This document shows, piece by piece, positions 63,369 through 64,000 of a DNA stretch of 64,000 nucleotides. The position numbers were made by a program, and so were the translations under genes. The stretch comes from Thermogutta terrifontis (GTDB lineage: Bacteria; Planctomycetota; Planctomycetia; Pirellulales; Thermoguttaceae), in contig NZ_CP018477.1 of assembly GCF_002277955.1 (NCBI RefSeq), forward strand, positions 868,001 through 932,000, in the 5' to 3' direction. The notes beneath the pieces were generated by a model. The model was given only the letters and a program-made list of their open reading frames with translations, did no database searches and was not told the DNA's origin. How positions within the stretch are numbered: the first letter of the stretch is position 1; each line of letters opens with the position of its first letter.

Positions 63369-64000
63369 ATGTCCAGAAGGAAACCGTTGGGACTTTTCAT
63401 TACTGGGACCGACACAGGGGTGGGAAAAACCTACGTCGGGGCGCTCATTGCCCGAGAGCTCGTCCGAGCCGGGCTCCATGTGGGCGTTTACAAACCCGCG
63501 GCCAGCGGTTGTGTCCGGCAGAAAGGGGAGCTCATTTCGGAAGATGCGTTGACCCTGTGGGAAGCCGCTGGAAGACCGCTCTCGCTGGCGGAAGTGTGTC
63601 CTCAGCGTTTCGAGGCCCCGCTGGCCCCCCACCTTGCAGCGCGGCTGGAAGGAAAAGCCGTTGATCCCCGGCTTCTGCGTGAGGGCCTTCGCCCGTGGCA
63701 GCAGTGGGCGGACGTGGTACTCATCGAGGGTGCCGGCGGGCTGATGTCGCCCATCAGTGACGAAGATTATGTGGCCGATCTGGCTTATGAGTTTGGCTAT
63801 CCTCTGCTGGTGGTGAGTAAGAATGTTCTGGGAACGATCAATCACACACTCCTGACACTCATCGCTGCCACCACATTTCGCGAGGGGCTGGAAATCGCGG
63901 GGATTGTTCTCAACGAACCCCATCCTCGCGATCCCCAGGACATCAGCGTCGAGAGCAACCTCGCCGAGCTCGCCGCCCGCTGCGTACCGCCCGTCCTCGC
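63369..64000 (+). CDS. bioD: dethiobiotin synthetase (partial, runs off right edge)
   Basis: Closes the ureido ring of biotin with ATP and CO2. ATG 63369; 210 codons are open to the edge, so close to full length. P-loop-type GLFITGTDTGVGKT at residues 8-21, KPAASG, and the biosynthetic motif IEGAGGLMSPI. A short frame at 63347-63664 in another phase is a shadow. Other biotin genes are not in the window. Confidence 0.94.
   Translation, partial: MSRRKPLGLFITGTDTGVGKTYVGALIARELVRAGLHVGVYKPAASGCVRQKGELISEDALTLWEAAGRPLSLAEVCPQRFEAPLAPHLAARLEGKAVDPRLLREGLRPWQQWADVVLIEGAGGLMSPISDEDYVADLAYEFGYPLLVVSKNVLGTINHTLLTLIAATTFREGLEIAGIVLNEPHPRDPQDISVESNLAELAARCVPPVL

Overview
The window looks like chromosomal DNA of a planctomycete, probably Pirellulales and perhaps Thermogutta-like (the genus is only a guess). 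The evidence is two DUF1559 proteins with prepilin-type N-termini, Tat-exported oxidoreductases, a sulfatase, very large secreted glycoside hydrolases, a PEP-CTERM protein, GC-rich codon use and long intergenic spacers. No rRNA, tRNA, CRISPR array or prophage was recognised. The genes cut by the window edges are an ABC ATPase on the left and bioD on the right.

Layout. 1-5.1 kb: ABC ATPase and a giant MscS-type channel. 6-14.6 kb: secreted catabolism and redox genes (GH5 enzyme, Gfo/Idh/MocA protein, aldo/keto reductase-like protein, tetraheme cytochrome c, ThuA protein, sulfatase). 14.8-21.8 kb: MATE transporter, argB-argD-argF, rph and a HEAT-repeat lipoprotein. 21.8-33 kb: cstA, a 1.3-kresidue secreted protein, a REP-associated tyrosine transposase (RAYT) inside repeats, and a GH106-type rhamnosidase. 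33-44 kb: DUF1559 protein plus small lipoprotein, a radical SAM protein, metH and a PEP-CTERM protein. 42.8-51 kb: pheS, pheT, pyrF, rpe with a histidine-phosphatase-like protein, and purF. 51.8-60.7 kb: an unknown protein, a fluoride riboswitch with crcB and DUF190, a kinase with a hydrogenase maturation protease, and a NikR-box-controlled ECF nickel/cobalt transporter (DUF4198-cbiM-nikL-like-cbiQ-cbiO). 60.8-64 kb: DUF1559 protein, PflX-like radical SAM protein and bioD.

The most striking feature is a family of composite palindromic repeats in at least nine intergenic blocks. Three hairpin classes recur. Class A is GGAG followed by an arm, a constant CTTGT loop and the complementary arm. 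Class B is GTAG followed by a hairpin around an ATTCATGAAT-like centre. Class C is a chain of hairpins whose centres are mostly CTAAAG or CTTTAG. The arms differ between copies but stay complementary. GGAG and GTAG are the 5' tetranucleotides known from REP elements, and the one RAYT gene in the window is surrounded by class C arrays. I read this as a planctomycete REP/BIME-RAYT system of complex architecture.

Functional links: nickel uptake and a hydrogenase maturation protease lie close together; fluoride is sensed by RNA and exported by CrcB; GH5, GH106, sulfatase, ThuA and Gfo/Idh/MocA genes point to polysaccharide degradation.
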